A stretch of DNA of 64,000 nt from Ophioceras dolichostomum (Eukaryota; Ascomycota; Sordariomycetes; Magnaporthales; Ophioceraceae). A program made the position numbers and the translations under genes. Of the stretch, positions 42,448 through 54,894 are shown piece after piece (positions within the stretch are counted from its first letter, which is position 1; each line of letters opens with the position of its first letter). The stretch covers positions 37,907 through 101,906 of the forward strand of contig PYST01000125.1 in the NCBI GenBank assembly GCA_003049485.1. Direction: 5' to 3'. The notes below the pieces were generated by a model. It searched no databases. It was not told the origin of the DNA and saw only the letters and a list, made by a program, of their open reading frames with translations.

Positions 42448-45276
42448 TTATCCAAAAACGATATTAACGCCTATATCTTCACTAACCCTCCTCCAGAGAT
42501 CAATCTTCCTTCCATGACCGCCACCACCACCACTACTCATCATCAAAGGCGGCGGCACCATCATCATCCCAACCTCCTCAACAAGCCTTTCCTCCCCCCT
42601 CATCTCCTCCGCCTCCCCAGCACCAGCCACATCAGCTTCCCTCTCCCCTCCTCCTCCTCCCATCTCATCACTCTCATCAAACTCGTCACCATCAGCCCTC
42701 CTCCAAACCTCCCTAACAACCTCCCAACTCCTCTCAATATTCGTCATGCCCTGCCTCCTCTCCAGAGCAGCGAACGCCTCCCCCGCCACCCCCCGGTCTT
42801 CTTCCTCGGTCGCCTCGCACGCCGCCACGAAGAGCGGCCACAGCAGCGCGCCCATGGGCCCCGCGTGCGCGACGGTCGCGGCGCAGTGCCGCAGGGAGAG
42901 GCGCGCGTGCGTCTGCACGAGCGGGTGGGAGCGCGGGCGGGCGCGGATGGTGCGGTAGAGGTAGACGAAGGCGGAGTGGCGGTAGGCGAGGGCGTTGTTG
43001 AGGATTGAGTGGAGGCGGGAGGAGGTTTCTTGGGCTTGTTTGGCGGTGGGGGAGGAGGAGGAGGAGGAGGCGTTTGGGGTTGGAGTGCTGCTGCTGGCGT
43101 GGGAGCTGCTGGTGGTGCTGCTGGTGGTCGCGCTGGTGGTGCTTTCGGGGCTGTCGCCAGTGGCGGTGGTTGTGGTGGTGTCGTCTTCTGAGGCGCTCTC
43201 CCGGCGATGAGGAGGAGGAGGAGGAGTAGTGGATGCAGACTCCGATGCCGACGCCGATAGATGGCGCAGCTTCGTAGGGTCGGCCTCGTCGCGCGCCCAA
43301 CCAGGCGGCAGGACGGGCGTCCAGCTGCTGAGGGCGTCCTCGATGGCGGAAGCGGTGGTCTCGAACTCGGTGCGCAGCACGGCGATCTTGGTGTTATTGG
43401 ACATGGCGGCGGCCGACCTTTGCCGGTGGCCCTGCTGGCCCTGGCTCGCTGCTACTGCTTCTGCTTCTGCCTGGGCCTTCTCGAGGTCGGTCCTGAGGGA
43501 CAGCAGACCCGAGAGACGGTGGATGACGGGCCACAGCGTGGTGGCCATGCCCAGGAGCGCATCGACGTTCTTGAGCGACGACGCGGAGGCGGGGGAGATG
43601 TTGTTGGTCCCGCCGTTGCCGCTGCCGATGCCGATGCCGCTGACGACGGGTGGCGGGAACGGCAGGAGACATCCCGCTGCTGGGGCTGTGGATAGCGGGG
43701 CGGTGCCGAAGGAGAGGGCTGCTATCACGTCGTAGAAGCGGAATGCCTGGGCGGGTTGGTAGGGGATGGGGTCAGGTCAGCAGGTTAGTGGTGGTTGTGG
43801 ATGAGGAACGGTGGAGAAGACGTTTGAGCCGAGGAAAAGGGGGCTATGCATACCCGTTCCAAAAAGATACCCGTCGAGTCTAATGGCTCAGGGCTAGAGC
43901 ACATGACAGTCAACGCGCCCTTGAGGTGGCCTTCCACGATGTTGGAGCGCCCCCTTTGTACAAGCTGCGTCGACAAAACATAAAAGGCGGTATTAGAAAT
44001 CCATCCGCGTGTCACCCATAACAAAGCCGTAGGATATCATCAGGGTTTCGGGCTCACTTACAACCTCATAGTATACAAGTAGCATAATAGCAGCCAGCGT
44101 CTCGTTCCTCACATCCACCCTGCTGCACGCACCACTACCACCACCACTAGCAGAATCCCCCGTCTGGATCAGCCTCGCAAGCCCCTGTATCGCCCTGCTG
44201 TGGAAGAGTAGCGACTTCTCCCCGCCCGTGTCGACGCCCCTGTGCTCGAGGTGGGCGCTCGCGAGCGCGAACACGGCGTTGGTGACGGGAGAGCTTGGGT
44301 GCGAGCGGCTCAGCGGGAGGACGAGCTGCTGGAACGGGTTGCCGGCCTCCTCGCGGAACACGATCAGGTGCGAGAGCACGTTGCAGAAGTGGTCGACCAG
44401 GGCGCGGCGGTTGGGCCGGTCCGAGAACTCGGAGAAGACGGGAAGGCTGAACTCGAGTAGGGGGGAGCGGACGGGCCAGGGGGCTATCATGGCGAGGGAG
44501 GGGCTGAAGGTTTGGTGGTTGTGGGGTGATTTGTTGTTGTTGTTGTAGTGTGGGATGATGGAGGTGGAGGGGGAGGAGGATGATGCGAAGGAGCTCCTGC
44601 GGTGGATGTCGAAGATGTCGTCTACTCTTTCTTCCACTTCGTCGTCGTCGTCGATGACGTTGGTGTCGTGGCTGTATTCTGGGACTATTCTGTCGGTGTT
44701 GCATAGACCGAAGCTGGAAGACGAGTGGTAAAGGCTCGTCGCAGGTGGAAGGATGTGCGGGTGTCCAGACAGGGCGTGATGGTGATGATGAGGAGGATCA
44801 AGAATTTGTTGAGGAAAGCCCCCGACGAGGGAGCCGAGGTCGAAGTGGCTTTCTAGCGGAGAGAGGACCACGGCGTCGCATATCTCACCCAGGGGCTCGT
44901 CCAAGACATGAAGCGGCTGCTGTTCCGTCACCCTCTCAACCCATTCTTCGCTGCTCTTCTCGGTTTCGAAACTGAAGAAGAAGCTGCTGGCAGTACTTGA
45001 CTCCCTGAAGCGGGGCGACTGGACCTCGGCCTGGGCCTGGGAGTCTCGCCGCTGCTGCTGGAACAGAGGCCTGGCATAGTCAGGCGCCTCTGCTATTGCC
45101 GAGACAACAGCGTTGGTGGTTGTGGTGCTAGTGGTAGCGGCGGTAGACGGAGCGGACGAGACAAACGAATCGGTCCGCTTCCTGCGCTGCCGTGGCTTCA
45201 CCGGTTCATACACGCAGATGCTGCCACGCTCCACGCAACGGGCGCACTGTGGGCGCTCCTCATCACATTTTTTCTT
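42448..45276 (-). CDS. Zn2Cys6 transcription factor with fungal-specific regulatory domain; 5' end not resolved
   Basis: Nuclear regulator. Minus-strand exons 45276-44062, 43964-43854, 43746-42448 total 875 codons including stop. The first exon begins after a clear acceptor (CTATAG) with KKKCDEERPQCARCVERGSIC, the second half of a Zn2Cys6 cluster followed by a basic linker (KPRQRRKRTDS). The middle is long and low-complexity. The regulatory part reads DHFCNVLSHLIVFREEAGNPFQQLVLPLS (split), NETLAAIMLLVYYEV|LVQRGRSNIVEGHLKGAL|..[21 protein letters not shown], as in the Fungal_trans_2 class. The exon with the first CxxC could not be found upstream, so start and N-terminus are missing. Homopolymer runs (His, Asn, Ser, Gly) are frequent. 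Targets unknown; no metabolic cluster adjoins it. Confidence 0.85.
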
Positions 45277-46348
45277 CTATAGTCGCGTGGACCAAGAAAG
45301 TGAAAAGATGTGACGGCTCAAGTTAGCAACTGTTATGTTACTTACTTGACTCAAAAGGGGGGTGGATCAGGGGCGGCATATTGCATAGAACGCGGCGAAC
45401 CTTCTCCTTGCTGCAGGACGATGCGATGCGATCGGCTCAGATTAGCGAACCCAATACATGGTAGGCATATGAAATGGAACGACAGAGCGTGTAACTGTGA
45501 GAAAATGGAATAATAGCTCTTACCAAGTCACACAACCTATTTGTTGGGGCGCGTCCGCGAGATCGCACACAGAGTTAGCGAGGTAGATCAAAAAAGCCTT
45601 CGCTGAGACAGATGTCTGATATCTGATAGTGAGGGGTAGAAAACGCTGGGCACATAGGTCTTCTCTCGCCGCGTGTTCCTGGGCCGGGGAGAAGGGAAAA
45701 CCCACCGGATCTTGAGCGACGTTTGGGGACTTTTGGGGTGGCCAGTTTTGTGAAGAGTAACATGATGATGGCGGTGGGTGGATCGACGGTGACTTGTCGC
45801 TTGTATGGACGATATCAGTTTGGCTGGTGGACAGGTTCACGGGAGACAGAAGACGGTCAGTATCGTGCATTCGCAAATGTGAAGCCTCCCCCAAGAGCCC
45901 ATAATAACCACTGATGCATAGACGGCAGCGGAAAATCGGAAACGACGTCGACGTCGACTTTCTTTCTTCACTCTCACGAGGACGCTCGTCTTTCATTAGG
46001 CTGGGCTCCATTTTAATAGTGGCTCCCATTGTCATTATGCCTCTCTTCGACCCCGGTTTTTTGGAATGTTCATCGATCATCCTTGTGATGTGCCCGGCCG
46101 CTCGTTTGGGGACCCCATCGCCCCCTCCTTTCTTTTCTTCCCCTCATCACCACCCCTGGCCTCGACCCCATGGTCGGATCTTCTCAAGAGTACCTATTCT
46201 ACTACCTATACACGTACGTACATATGCCTGATATATTGGGGTTTCGTCGATTGAACGACAAGGCTGGAAGGAAGCTGAAATACTTCACCTTTGTAGGAAA
46301 GCTGTCTATAAATGCGATGTCTTATTTTGTTGGTCTGTCGATCGACGA
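45277..46348. other. Upstream of the Zn2Cys6 gene; first exon expected here
   Basis: About 1.07 kb. It should contain the promoter and the missing first exon of the Zn2Cys6 gene. The only CxxC candidates on the minus strand (for example CRLC near 45925 and CLPC near 45460) lack the basic residues of a zinc cluster, so I did not use them. Confidence 0.4.
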
Positions 46349-46535
46349 AACCAACAATCTTCCAGGTGGTGTCTTGCACGTCGTTCTTGCGTCCGGACGT
46401 ACGTGCTTCCGTGGGAAAATGGCTGACATGGCTGCTAAAACCTCCGCTCTCGAATCGGACCGGAAAGGGAAAAAGTGACACTCACGAGATGCCGCCGACT
46501 TCAACCTCGACCGGCAAAAGATTCTTGGAGTGTGT
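46349..46535 (+). repeat. Composite repeat: partner of 42199-42252 and of 41590-41860 (empty MITE site)
   Basis: The first 52 nt match the 42.2-kb block in inverted orientation; 46430-46535 match the 41.6-41.86-kb block in direct orientation, without MITE-3. The two blocks are next to each other here but 340 nt apart and opposed at 41-42 kb, so one locus has been rearranged. Confidence 0.7.
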
Positions 46536-47344
46536 GAGTTTGTGAGGTGTCCGTTGATGTTGATGATCAGAGCGGTATCCTACCTACCCAATCGTGTGTT
46601 TCGTTAATCCCTTGTCTGAAAAGTTCGACGCGCCTTGCCAACGGCTTCGATTCGGCGGAATGCCTGGATGACGAAAAACATCGATCGTGATAGCGACCTT
46701 AGCCACCCCGTTTCCCCAGTATCGAAACGCGGTGAACTACCTAGGCAGGTACCGAACCATGCCTGTCAATGGGGTTCCCTCTCGGTCGGGCTCCGGGCTC
46801 TTTTGAGTCTTTTGCAGTCACCCTTCTGTCATCTTCCTGGTGGAGATCTTGCGGGGAAGGATTTTAGCCTAAAGGCCCCAAGAGGGACTAGGAGGGAGGG
46901 GGGGTTGTGAAGGGTTTAGTTGAGTCTAGGACTGATGAGAACTGCGGAGACAGGCAGGCGGTCTCACAGTTCGTTCTTGTTGGACTAGCGGTGGGGTCTA
47001 CAGGAGGAATTCCTCGAAAGAAATTACAGATTAAACTGAAACGAACGACAGCGACGGCGGCGACGACGACGATGGCGGTCACAGCCAGTTTTGGGCAGTT
47101 CGGGGCTCTTGAGAAGAAAGAGGTGACATAAGACTTCAACGAGGTGATTAGTACCTAGGTAGGTAGGTAGGTAGTTGCGATTGGCTCATCAGCTTCGTTG
47201 GCCGGGTTGCCTGCCGGCGGCCGGTAGCGAAGACGGAGCACAACGGCGGATGTCGGTGATCGGTGCAACATCTGGAATCGCGGGGTTACCTATCCCGATC
47301 TGTCCGGCGGCCCGGGCTCGCTCATCGCTCCCCCTTGCCGAGTA
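46536..47344. other. Repeat-flanked spacer
   Basis: About 800 nt with no supported gene. It includes a GGTA tandem (47156-47174, taggtaggtaggtaggtag). Confidence 0.35.
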
Positions 47345-47405
47345 GGTATGTATGAAAGAGCTTTGACCGCTCACAGCCTCCTGAAGCTTTCCTTTTTATC
47401 ACAGG
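47345..47405 (-). repeat. Inverted copy of the 39780-39840 block
   Basis: On the minus strand: cctgtgataaaaaggaaagc, then ttcaggaggctgtgagcggt, caaagctctttcatac. The plus strand at 39780-39840 is nearly the same. In the shared protein frame (FRRL.AVKALSY) this copy has TGA in place of TGG, so it is the damaged one. Confidence 0.7.
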
Positions 47406-50400
47406 CTCATTCAGGAAAGAAGTCGGAAGAAGTAAGCAAACGATGCAATACGGAATGTTAGGCACGTGAGGTTGCGAAACTGACTTGACTATAGGTGGAT
47501 TTTGGGAGGCCCGAGACGTCGGTACGAAAAGCGGCTCGGCTCGAGAAGCCGATATGATATTAAAACAATCTAGAGATGGGTCTGGGGAAGCTGGTTGGAG
47601 GGAGGTCTGGGTCTGTCTGTATGTCTGAGTTGGTGGACAAACAGTTCTAGACATATAGATAGACAGTTCAGGATGCTTCATCAGAAGTCATCTCTGGTGT
47701 CCGTCGGTGTGCTACTCTGGCGCTGGGTCTTAGTCTCAGTCCTGGTCTCGCAGATACGTCGAGGGCTTGATGATATGCGAGGTAAAAGCTGGTGGACGTT
47801 GCGCAAGATTACGGCGATCTAATCTTGCTCTTCTACTGGCTGCTCGAAAAAGTCGTCGGTCTGGATAATGGGTTGATACGAGGCAAGGGAGGCACACTCG
47901 CGGAATGCATGAAATTATTTTCGTTTATTTTCTCCGGGGTATCCAGCGAGCGCTCAACTTACGTATGTCGAACATGCGAGGGAGGGTTCAGAGCACGGGT
48001 CCGTCGGTGGTGTGATAGTATGTCAAGTGTGGTGGATACGAGAAGTGATGACAAGTGCGGCATGTATGTGACTTGCCCACCAATTTGCCCGCTCCCGATA
48101 ATGCACGGGATCTCTCTGGTCGTGGACAGCGTGTTTGAGCTGGGTGACCCAAGGCCTACTACGGCTTTGATCGACAGTCGACAGCTGCTGCTGAGGTATC
48201 ACGAAGATTGGGGTTTGTTTGGACGAACCCGATCCTTCCACACTTCTGGAAGTTGTGGAAGTGTGCGTGGCGTTCATGGTGGCACCACCAGATCGGGTTG
48301 AAACAAAAAAAAACGACGATGGAAGAACGAAACGAAAACCTCCCAAAACAGTTGACGAGAATCGCGAGGCGAGTCCTTACTCCGCCAAGTATTTCGTCTT
48401 TCTAGCAGAAAATTCCACCAGGCAGAGTTCTTTTGCTGCGTGCTCCGTGGTGCTCCGTTCTCCATTACATCTGTCTGTACCAGTCGGGGCCCTGCCAAGG
48501 CCTCTCTGTTCTCTCTCGCCCCTGATGACAACTGCTTTCGCGATCAGTTGAGTGCTGACTGCTTTGGCCCCAGGGTGCACTGGCATATGTCATCCCTCAC
48601 TCTCAAACAGGCAGCAGACACGAGGGGAGGCAACAGCAAACGAAGACTGCACAACGAAAAGGGGATGGTACCATCTCGTAAACGCGGTGTTCGAGTTTGT
48701 GTTCAATGCCGTCCTCACCTCAGGATCCTCGGGATCAGTCCTTTTCCCCGTTCTTTCCTTTTCTCTTCCTTCTGCTGCAGCACGGTCTCCCTTGCTTCTT
48801 TGCCCTCACCTGCGATTATGATTCGTAGGGGGGTTGGGCGACCGGAAGGAGGAGTGACAGGACCTCAAGATCAAATGCGGAGTTCCGGTCGGGGAAACTA
48901 CCGGAGGTGGCGGAGGCAAGCAGCCGATGTGATTGGACAAAAGGACACCTTATGCTTGAGCTTCGAATGCTTTTACAGTGGATATGCTGTGAGGAGGTGA
49001 AAGGTGGCTGAGCGAAGAAACACAACGCATCAATGACACGAACGTGCACAAATTCTTTCTTCCGGCCTGTATGATCATTTTTGGAAGCAATACTGGAGGG
49101 GAGCTGTTGCGCATTCCATTCAAACCACCCTGCTTTGCTTCCTTACTTGGGTGCGCTTTGAATGATCACCCAGCGATGGGGGCTTGAACCATTGCGGAAC
49201 ACAATATCGCCGATGACGGTCGCAGGCGGCTATTCAGCACTTTCTTATCGGTCTGGCGTTGTGTGGGTGGTGTAGTGGGATGTGTGTCCCCTCAAAAGGC
49301 AAGTGCCGCAAGGGAAAAGACGGTCGAGTGAGGCGCAGACCAAGCCACCAGACAGATGCACGCAAGGATGGGGGACGAACGAGCAAACAGGCGGGATGGC
49401 GGCGGGATGGGGATTGAGGGGATGTGTGTGACACACGGGGGCGAGAACGCAATGCGGCACCATCTTTTGCGTGGTTTTTGTTCCCCTCTGCCTTCAATCC
49501 CGCCGCTTGCGTGCTGCCGCCCCCATCCCAGCCCAACCCAGCCTGCCGGCAGAAGAGGATTGAGGGCGCACTAAGGTAGTCGGTGTTTGCGCTTCTACAC
49601 TGCACTGCTGCTCCAGTCTGGGCTCCAACTCATTGCAGTTGGTGGCCCATTCTCCCCATTCTCCATTCTCCATTGCCTGCATCGGTCGGGTGGTCTCACG
49701 CACCACGTACCCGAGCCGTGAGGGTGGTGTGGTATGGTGCAGTCTGGGCATCTTGGGCGGGCTCGATCTAAAGAAAGCCAGAGAGAGACAGTCGTCCTTC
49801 GTTCTCAATGCCAGTCGCGGACCATCTTCAGTGGCTACTCGGCCGTCTGCCTCCTTCCAATGCGACGCTTGCCGGAGGAGGGGGTGTGCTGGCATCATGG
49901 CCGGTTGGCTGGAAGTGGTCTCTATGTCCGTATTGTGGGGGGTTGCTGTTGCGGCCTTATGGTGCACCCTTGCGGCTGATGGATACGTCTCGGCGGGATT
50001 CTCATTGGCGAGCAGCTAGCAAAGACCAGCGAAAGAGGAGGCCGTCGTCAGATGCAGGCAAATGCAGCTCCCACCCTCCACCACTTGGCTGCAGCTCTCA
50101 GTGGAGGAGCGCCGAGGAGCGTCCCGTTGGTCGGTCAGCCGGCCCTCTATGTGGGTTTAGTCCTCTTCTTCCGCTTCTGTGTCCTTTCTCTCTTAGCCTT
50201 CGTCGGCGGGCGGGCGACGCGCACTCTTTGCCCAGACGAGGATGACTGCCTGCAGTTCGCTGCGCTGCACTGCATAACCCATCCATCCACACAAACCCTT
50301 GCGTGCGCTGCGACAGCTGTGAGCATTGGGTGCGTTGCATGTGTTGTTGGTGGGTGTGCCTCCAGCGTGTCCCTTCAGAGCCTCTCTTTGCCCCAATCAG

Positions 50401-51443
50401 ATCAGATTGAAAGGGCAGGCTTTCGGGCGATCGGTTTCCAGCGTTCTGGGTGGCCCACGTTTTTCTCACTCAGCTCCCTCGACTCTCCCACAGGCCACGG
50501 CGGCGCCCCTCCCTGTCTTCCGTTCTTGTCTTCCCTGTCACGCCGCACATGCGGGAGGGGTTGCCGGATCACATCACAAAGACAGAGCCGTCCTCCCTCC
50601 CTCTCTGGGACATATGATCGTGGTTTGGGGAGGTTTCAAGCGGCCAGCAATACCACCTCAAGACTCAAGAATAGGGCACAAGCCTCCCTCTTCGACTCTT
50701 TTCCTTGAAAGCCATTGCTGAAGAAGAGCAGGGTCCCGTCTGGCAGTCTGACCGTTTAATGTTTGGCACTCAAGTGGTGCTCTGAATCCTACAGCCTTAT
50801 TAATATCCTTACGAAGAAGGTCATCACTGCTCATTATTGTGGCAGAAGCGACATCAACCCTTGACCACCAACCGTTGCATTCTCATATCGCCTGTCCACT
50901 GTTGGTTGCGGCGTGGATTTTTTCGGCCCCTCCGCCACCATCACGTCCGCTTAACTGCTCACAGAACGCCCACCCTAGGGTGCAATTATGCCCTAACCCA
51001 GCTGAGCTACCCACTCTCAGGGTAAGCAGAGGTATTACCCGCAGCCTCTTATCATCCGATGCAGCGCCAGCCCGCTTCGAGGCTTCTTTGCTCTCTCTTT
51101 CTTTCGCTGTCACCTATCTCCTGTTCTTATTATCTGTCGCAAGAGGTGGAAGAATTCAGCAAGAAAATAGACGATCCCTAAATTTCCCATCCCGCGCGCC
51201 TGGGCCGATCTGTGTGTAACGAGCAAACCCGGAAGCCATATTCGAGCGCCGATCGAATTCTGGACCCATGGTCGGCATTCCTGGCCGACTGCGCGAGTTC
51301 CGAACACCGCCGCATTTGCCACTGCGATAATCTGGGGATTTCGAGATTGCGGGGGGAGAAGTTGAAAGGGAGAGAGAGAGAGAGAGAAGGGAGACAGAGT
51401 CACTGCAGCGCGGCTTCATTTTACAGTGCCAGATCGTGCGACC
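47406..51443. other. 4-kb region without a supported gene
   Basis: Many short frames on both strands, none with domain motifs, splice support or codon bias. Local features: a CCATTCTC tandem (about 49650-49676) and a GA repeat (51368-51388). On the minus strand at 50960-51020 is a tRNA-like A-box (TAGCTCAGCTGGGTTAG) with no B-box. It could be a long promoter or 5' UTR for the gene at 51444, non-coding RNA or eroded repeats. Confidence 0.45.
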
Positions 51444-53337
51444 ATGCGGCGACCCGGGCCGGGCCCATCGGGCGGCGTCGCTGCCATGCTCTTCGGCGCA
51501 CTACTGCTGTCCGGCGCTGTGGACGCAACGCACTTGGGAAAGAGGGACACCATCCACAGGATCAATAAGGTCTTCGTTGAGGTTCAGCATTTGAAGCGCG
51601 GCAACCCAACATGCCCGGCCGACTATTCCATGTGCCCAGAGTCCCTGAGCGGAGGATGCTGCCCGGGAGGTTATGCATGCGCTACGGACTCCTGCTATGC
51701 GACGACGGCGGGGACCGGCACCGCATGCGGGAGAAGGGGATATTTTGCGTGCGGCATTGCGGCCGGCCTCGGCTGCTGCCCAGAAGGTTCGCTCATCCCT
51801 GATCCGTGCCACCATCTGCAGGTTCCCGTAAACTAATGCGAAGATGTGAACAGGCTACATATGCCAGCCGAACGAATGTGTCGCTCCTGCCGGCGTTTCA
51901 TACTCATTCTCCTGCCCAGCGAACTACTATATGTGCCCATCTTCTGTTGGGAACGGATGCTGCCAGAATGGTCTCGGCTGCGCGCGCCATGCCTGTTATG
52001 CGACGACTCCGATCACTGGGGTATTCACCCAGACATTCGCGACCGCGATTGGCTCGTCCACCGTCACCACAACTAGCACGGTGACGACGGTGTCGACCCC
52101 GACGGCCCCAGCAAACCTCCCTGCCGACACCGCCGTCGGCTTCCCGAAGCTCATCATGATGACGCAGGCCAAAGTGGCAGCAACCTCCGCACCAGACACG
52201 GGTTCCGGGGGGCTCACCACAGCCCAAATCGGCGGCATTGTCGGCGGCATCGCCGGCCTCTTGGTGATTGTGTTGGCGGCGACCTTCCTGATCCTGCGCC
52301 GCCTCAGAGCAACGGAAAGGGCAGTCGAGTCTCGCCGGGGCTCGTCCAACGGCGACCGGCGGACGACCAAGTCGAAGCCGGGAAGCACGACGGCTTACTC
52401 GTCGGGACAATACACGAAGCCCTCGCCGTCCCAAATCGACGTCATGTCCGTCGACGAACTGCAGCAGCTCAACACCTCTTCGGCCCCGACCCCCGTGGCG
52501 GGCCTCCGCGGCGGACAAGGAACGCCCGACCCATCGTCCTCAACCTTCTCGCCGCGCCAGCAGACCCCCTACACATCGACCACACCCGACCTCCGCCACC
52601 CCAGCGTCGACTCCTCCGGCGCAGACTACTTCACCCAGGGAGGACGCAGCCACCCCGGGCGACAGTCCGTGCAATCCGCCACGGGCCGCACCACCCGCTC
52701 GAGCATGGACTCCCAGGCCACCACACCCAACAGCGCCGCCGTCGCCAACAACCAGCAACAAGGAGCCGCACAACAACAGCAACAACAAGGCGCCGCCCGC
52801 ACCCGCCACCAAAGCAACGCAAGCGACGTCTCCGAGCTCGACACCGCCGTCGGCCTCGGCTCGCCCCGCATCCCCGCCGAGCTCGACGTCTCCGGACAGG
52901 TCGTGCCGGAGCTGTACGGCTCGGCCGGCATTTCACCCGGCGAGGGCTCGGGCTGGGGGGGCATGGGCACGGGCACCTGGCGGAGGACGAGCGGCTCCGG
53001 CTCCGGCCCGGCAGGAGGAGGCATCATCAGCGGTGGTGGCCGCTCGCGCAGCGGCAGCTACACCAGCGCGACGCACAACCGCGACAGGAGCGGGAGCTCG
53101 TCCGTCGGAGGGGGAGGAGGCGCACCGGCGCTCGGAGTCCTGAGCGAGTCGGCCGAGATACCCATGCATGGGCACTATGGGCCCGAGAACAGGGCTGCCG
53201 GCCAGACGCACGCGGGGTTGACGGTCGACCATGACATCAGCTCGCCTTTGGCGGTGCAGTTTGGCCAGGTAAATTTCCCGACGGTGCCGCAGCAGGGGCA
53301 GCAGCAGCAGGCGGGGGCTCCGTATCCACCGCAGTAG
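51444..53337 (+). CDS. Single-pass membrane protein with three six-cysteine modules
   Basis: Two exons, 51444-51786 and 51854-53337, 1,827 nt (608 aa). A signal peptide covers about residues 1-29 (AAMLFGALLLSGAVDA). The ectodomain has three copies of one cysteine pattern, C-x6/7-C-x7-CC-x5-C-x4-C: CPADYSMCPESLSGGCC.., CGRRGYFACGIAAGLGCC.. and CPANYYMCPSSVGNGCC.., 18 cysteines in all. The intron falls inside module 2 (GCCPEG|YIC). A Thr/Ser-rich stalk, likely O-glycosylated, leads to one membrane span (about 240-262, IGGIVGGIAGLLVIVLAATF) with a positive stop (LRRLRATER). The cytoplasmic tail is about 340 residues, rich in Ser, Gly and Gln, with no known domain. Layout resembles a cell-wall sensor or receptor; that is inference. 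I do not recognise a named family. Confidence 0.8.
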
Positions 53338-54140
53338 GGGACTTGAGAGAGCTTACCCTGTTCCTTTTTTTCTTCTTCATGCACTGCTCATCAGCCTTCC
53401 TTGTCGATACTTTGACATCCTATCTTCCTTCCACTCTTGAAACCATCCATCCACACACCGCTGGATCTTCTATTTCTATGTTTTTATTTTGTCTTATTAC
53501 CCTGGGTACCCTCTCGTACATCGATGAAGCGCCACCCTCTTTTCAACTTCTTTCAACTTTGGAATCTCTTGGATAAGCGATCAAAGAGGGAGGTATCTAC
53601 CTAGCAGGCTGCCTGCACTTGGCGGGCGTTCCGGTCTTTTTCTCTGGTGGTGATTTTCTTACTTGCTTTCCCCCGTCCTATACCTCATTTTGTTGCCTGG
53701 TCTTTGTTTTCTTGTTTTTTTTTTCACCCTCCCCTTCTCTTGGTTCGGAACAGGAAAATGTGGAAGAAGGAATAGGTTTAAAGATTTAAATAATACACAA
53801 CAGCCGAACACGATACTTACTGTCGTTTGATCAGGTTTAGTTATAAGTACCTACCTACCTCGGGCTACCAGATCGTGATCTCATCCTAGTGGGCAGATAG
53901 AAAGAGACACTGGGAGGACTTTGATCGAATAAATAACAAAAAAGTAAACCTTTTCAAACTTTTTTTTTCGTACTGGTATTATCATGGCATTATCGTAGTG
54001 TGGCTGGTTGGTATCTGCAAAAAGAAAAAGAAAAACAACGACCATTGCTTCCACCCCCCTTTTTCTCTTCCTGTTTTTCAATTGTTTCTTCTTTTGGTGG
54101 TGTAGGCTTCAGTCTTCTGAATCCCACCCTTCTCTCTCCG
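53338..54140. other. Convergent spacer
   Basis: 800 nt of AT-rich 3' flank for the genes on either side, with long T runs (53715-53730, 53960-53968) and a CCTA repeat (53847-53860). No gene seen. Confidence 0.5.
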
Positions 54141-54894
54141 TCAGTAATACGCTATCATGTTGGCCCTAGCCTCCATTGCCGCCAACAGCGAGAACCTCGA
54201 CTTTCGCCTAGCCTTCTTATTGCCTTCTCCCTGTTGCCCCTTCGTCGTATGCGCATGCACCACCAAGTTTGTATCTGGCGCCGATGATGTCACGGACGAG
54301 AACGAGTCGGTGGTGGTATCCGAGGAGTCGCTAGATCCCTGCCTCAGCCCGGGGAAGGAAGACCCGGCTTCGACGACAGTAGGGAGAGCGGGGATGGGAC
54401 CGGCCATTTCAACGGGTCGGCCTCGGGATTTGTTGGCCTCCAGCTCCAGTTCCGGCTCTTCGAGCTCCGCGATCGGGGTCGGCGGAGGCGATCGCCGGCG
54501 GCCCATGCTCGAGGGCCTCCGTCCGGGGCTGTGGCTGCTGTGCATGTTTCGGGGGGCTGTCGGTGGCGCGACTGCAACGGCGGGACCAAGCGCGGGGGAT
54601 GCCATCGGTAGTTCAGCCGCGGCTGGGATGGAGCCAAGGCATGAGCCTCCGAGGCTGCTGGTGCTGCTGGTGGCTGGTGTGCTGAGAAGGCGTGATGTCG
54701 ACCCGGGCAGCTCGCCGGAGCTGCAGATGGGAACCTCGGACTTGCCCACCATGGCAAGGTCCTCGTCGAGCTCGATCTGCTTGGAAGAATGGCTGTGTCG
54801 TTCGTCCGATGGAGACGGATAGTTAGCGCTTAAGCCCACACATCTACCAGCAACTCAAATCCGACCTGGACTGTTTGCTCCGGAGCGTCGCCAT
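54141..54894 (-). CDS. Small Ser/Pro-rich protein of unknown function
   Basis: I favour two exons: 54894-54866 (29 nt, MATLRSKQS) and 54792-54141, 681 nt (226 aa). The intron has donor GTCGGA, branch GCTAAC and acceptor CACAG and gives SSHSSKQIELDEDLAMVGKS across the join (split). Without it, the frame can start at 54839 with MGLSANYPSPSDER, through sequence that holds the branch point. The protein is Ser/Pro-rich, with GRRPSSMGRRRSPPP, an acidic ELEEPELELE patch and a basic end (KKARRKSRFSLLAAMEARANMI). No domain is recognised; the RRKSRFS ending looks like a kinase site or short conserved tail. The weak donor keeps confidence modest. Confidence 0.55.

Noticed and set aside
50955..51020. Possible tRNA gene on the minus strand (A-box TAGCTCAGCTGGG)
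   Set aside because: No GGTTCRA B-box within the needed distance and no acceptor-stem pairing seen; at best a tRNA-derived fragment.
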